A stretch of 61,265 nucleotides of DNA from an uncultured bacterium (GTDB lineage Bacteria > Gemmatimonadota > Gemmatimonadetes > Longimicrobiales > RSA9): contig CALBZE010000047.1 of NCBI GenBank assembly GCA_937889645.1, positions 1 through 61,265 of the forward strand, given 5' to 3'. Position 1 is the first letter of the stretch; every line of letters starts with the position of its first letter. The notes under the pieces are model-generated. The model had not been told where the DNA came from. It was given only the letters and a program-made list of their open reading frames with translations, and ran no database searches. Shown one piece after another: positions 61,190 through 61,265 of the stretch. The position numbers were made by a program, and so were the translations under genes.

Positions 61190-61265
61190 ACTTTCCTCCT
61201 TGTTCTCCAGTCGAGCTATTGTCAAATGTTGTGGATCGAGGGTGATCAGGCGGCCTCCTTCCGCA

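Noticed and set aside
61190..61265. Promoter for the hydrolase from TTGACA at 61225-61220 (minus)
   Set aside because: No acceptable -10 occurs 16-18 nt downstream; the region there is the ribosome binding site.

Overview
The window is 61 kb of very GC-rich chromosome from a diderm (Gram-negative) bacterium, most likely a member of the Gemmatimonadota. Four things point there: a complete lipid A branch with a fused LpxC-FabZ, BamA and Skp; an McsA-McsB-ClpC arginine-phosphorylation module in a diderm; a bacillithiol-type BshC; and an ADOP-type permease remnant paired with a PadR regulator. The taxonomic call is inference from gene content and order, not from a marker-gene search.

Region 1 (1-6.9 kb) holds era, a Trm112-like zinc peptide, a PorV/PorQ-type outer-membrane protein, a DUF5683-like protein, rnr (RNase R), a GGDEF protein and a zinc-ribbon protein. 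Region 2 (6.9-26.1 kb) looks like one 19-kb transcription unit of 17 genes with no gap over 53 nt: prfB (with the programmed +1 frameshift), lysS, lolC/E, lolD, mcsA, mcsB, clpC, bamA, skp, lpxD, lpxC-fabZ, lpxA, a Gfo/Idh/MocA oxidoreductase, a 32-codon membrane microprotein, lpxB, a DUF374 acyltransferase and lpxK. It joins translation, lipoprotein export, proteolysis and outer-membrane assembly. Region 3 (26.3-38 kb) carries gdhA, rlmH, bshC (apparently starting at CTG), a small coiled-coil membrane protein, murJ, uvrC, gltX, larC and a TPR lipoprotein. Region 4 (38-46.8 kb) is a tightly overlapped run DUF512 radical SAM-der-plsY-gpsA-merR-surE-pcm-yqaA, followed by a barrel protein, a hypothetical gene and apt.

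Region 5 (46.9-54.4 kb, minus strand) is a five-gene catabolic operon: a frameshifted glucose-1-dehydrogenase-like gene, a homologue of the Anabaena sensory rhodopsin transducer (ASRT), a pyruvate-oxidase-like ThDP enzyme, an enolase-superfamily enzyme and a YdiJ-like FAD/Fe-S dehydrogenase. No rhodopsin gene is present. The likely role is sugar or aldonate oxidation with the ASRT protein as a small-molecule sensor. This is the most interesting system in the window.

Region 6 (53.3-60 kb) shows decay: the frameshifted dehydrogenase, a P-type ATPase lacking its first half and part of its HAD domain, a beta-propeller gene with an in-frame TAG, an apparently 5'-truncated AraC regulator and an internally deleted ADOP permease whose PadR regulator is still intact. 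A tRNA-Arg(CCT) with its own promoter and a strong terminator sits inside this region. A secreted alpha/beta hydrolase closes the window.

Across the window seven intergenic promoters share the form TTGnnn-N17/18-TAnnTT (six of the seven with TTGAnn), a -10 element unlike TATAAT and closer to the TAnnTTTG described in Bacteroidota.
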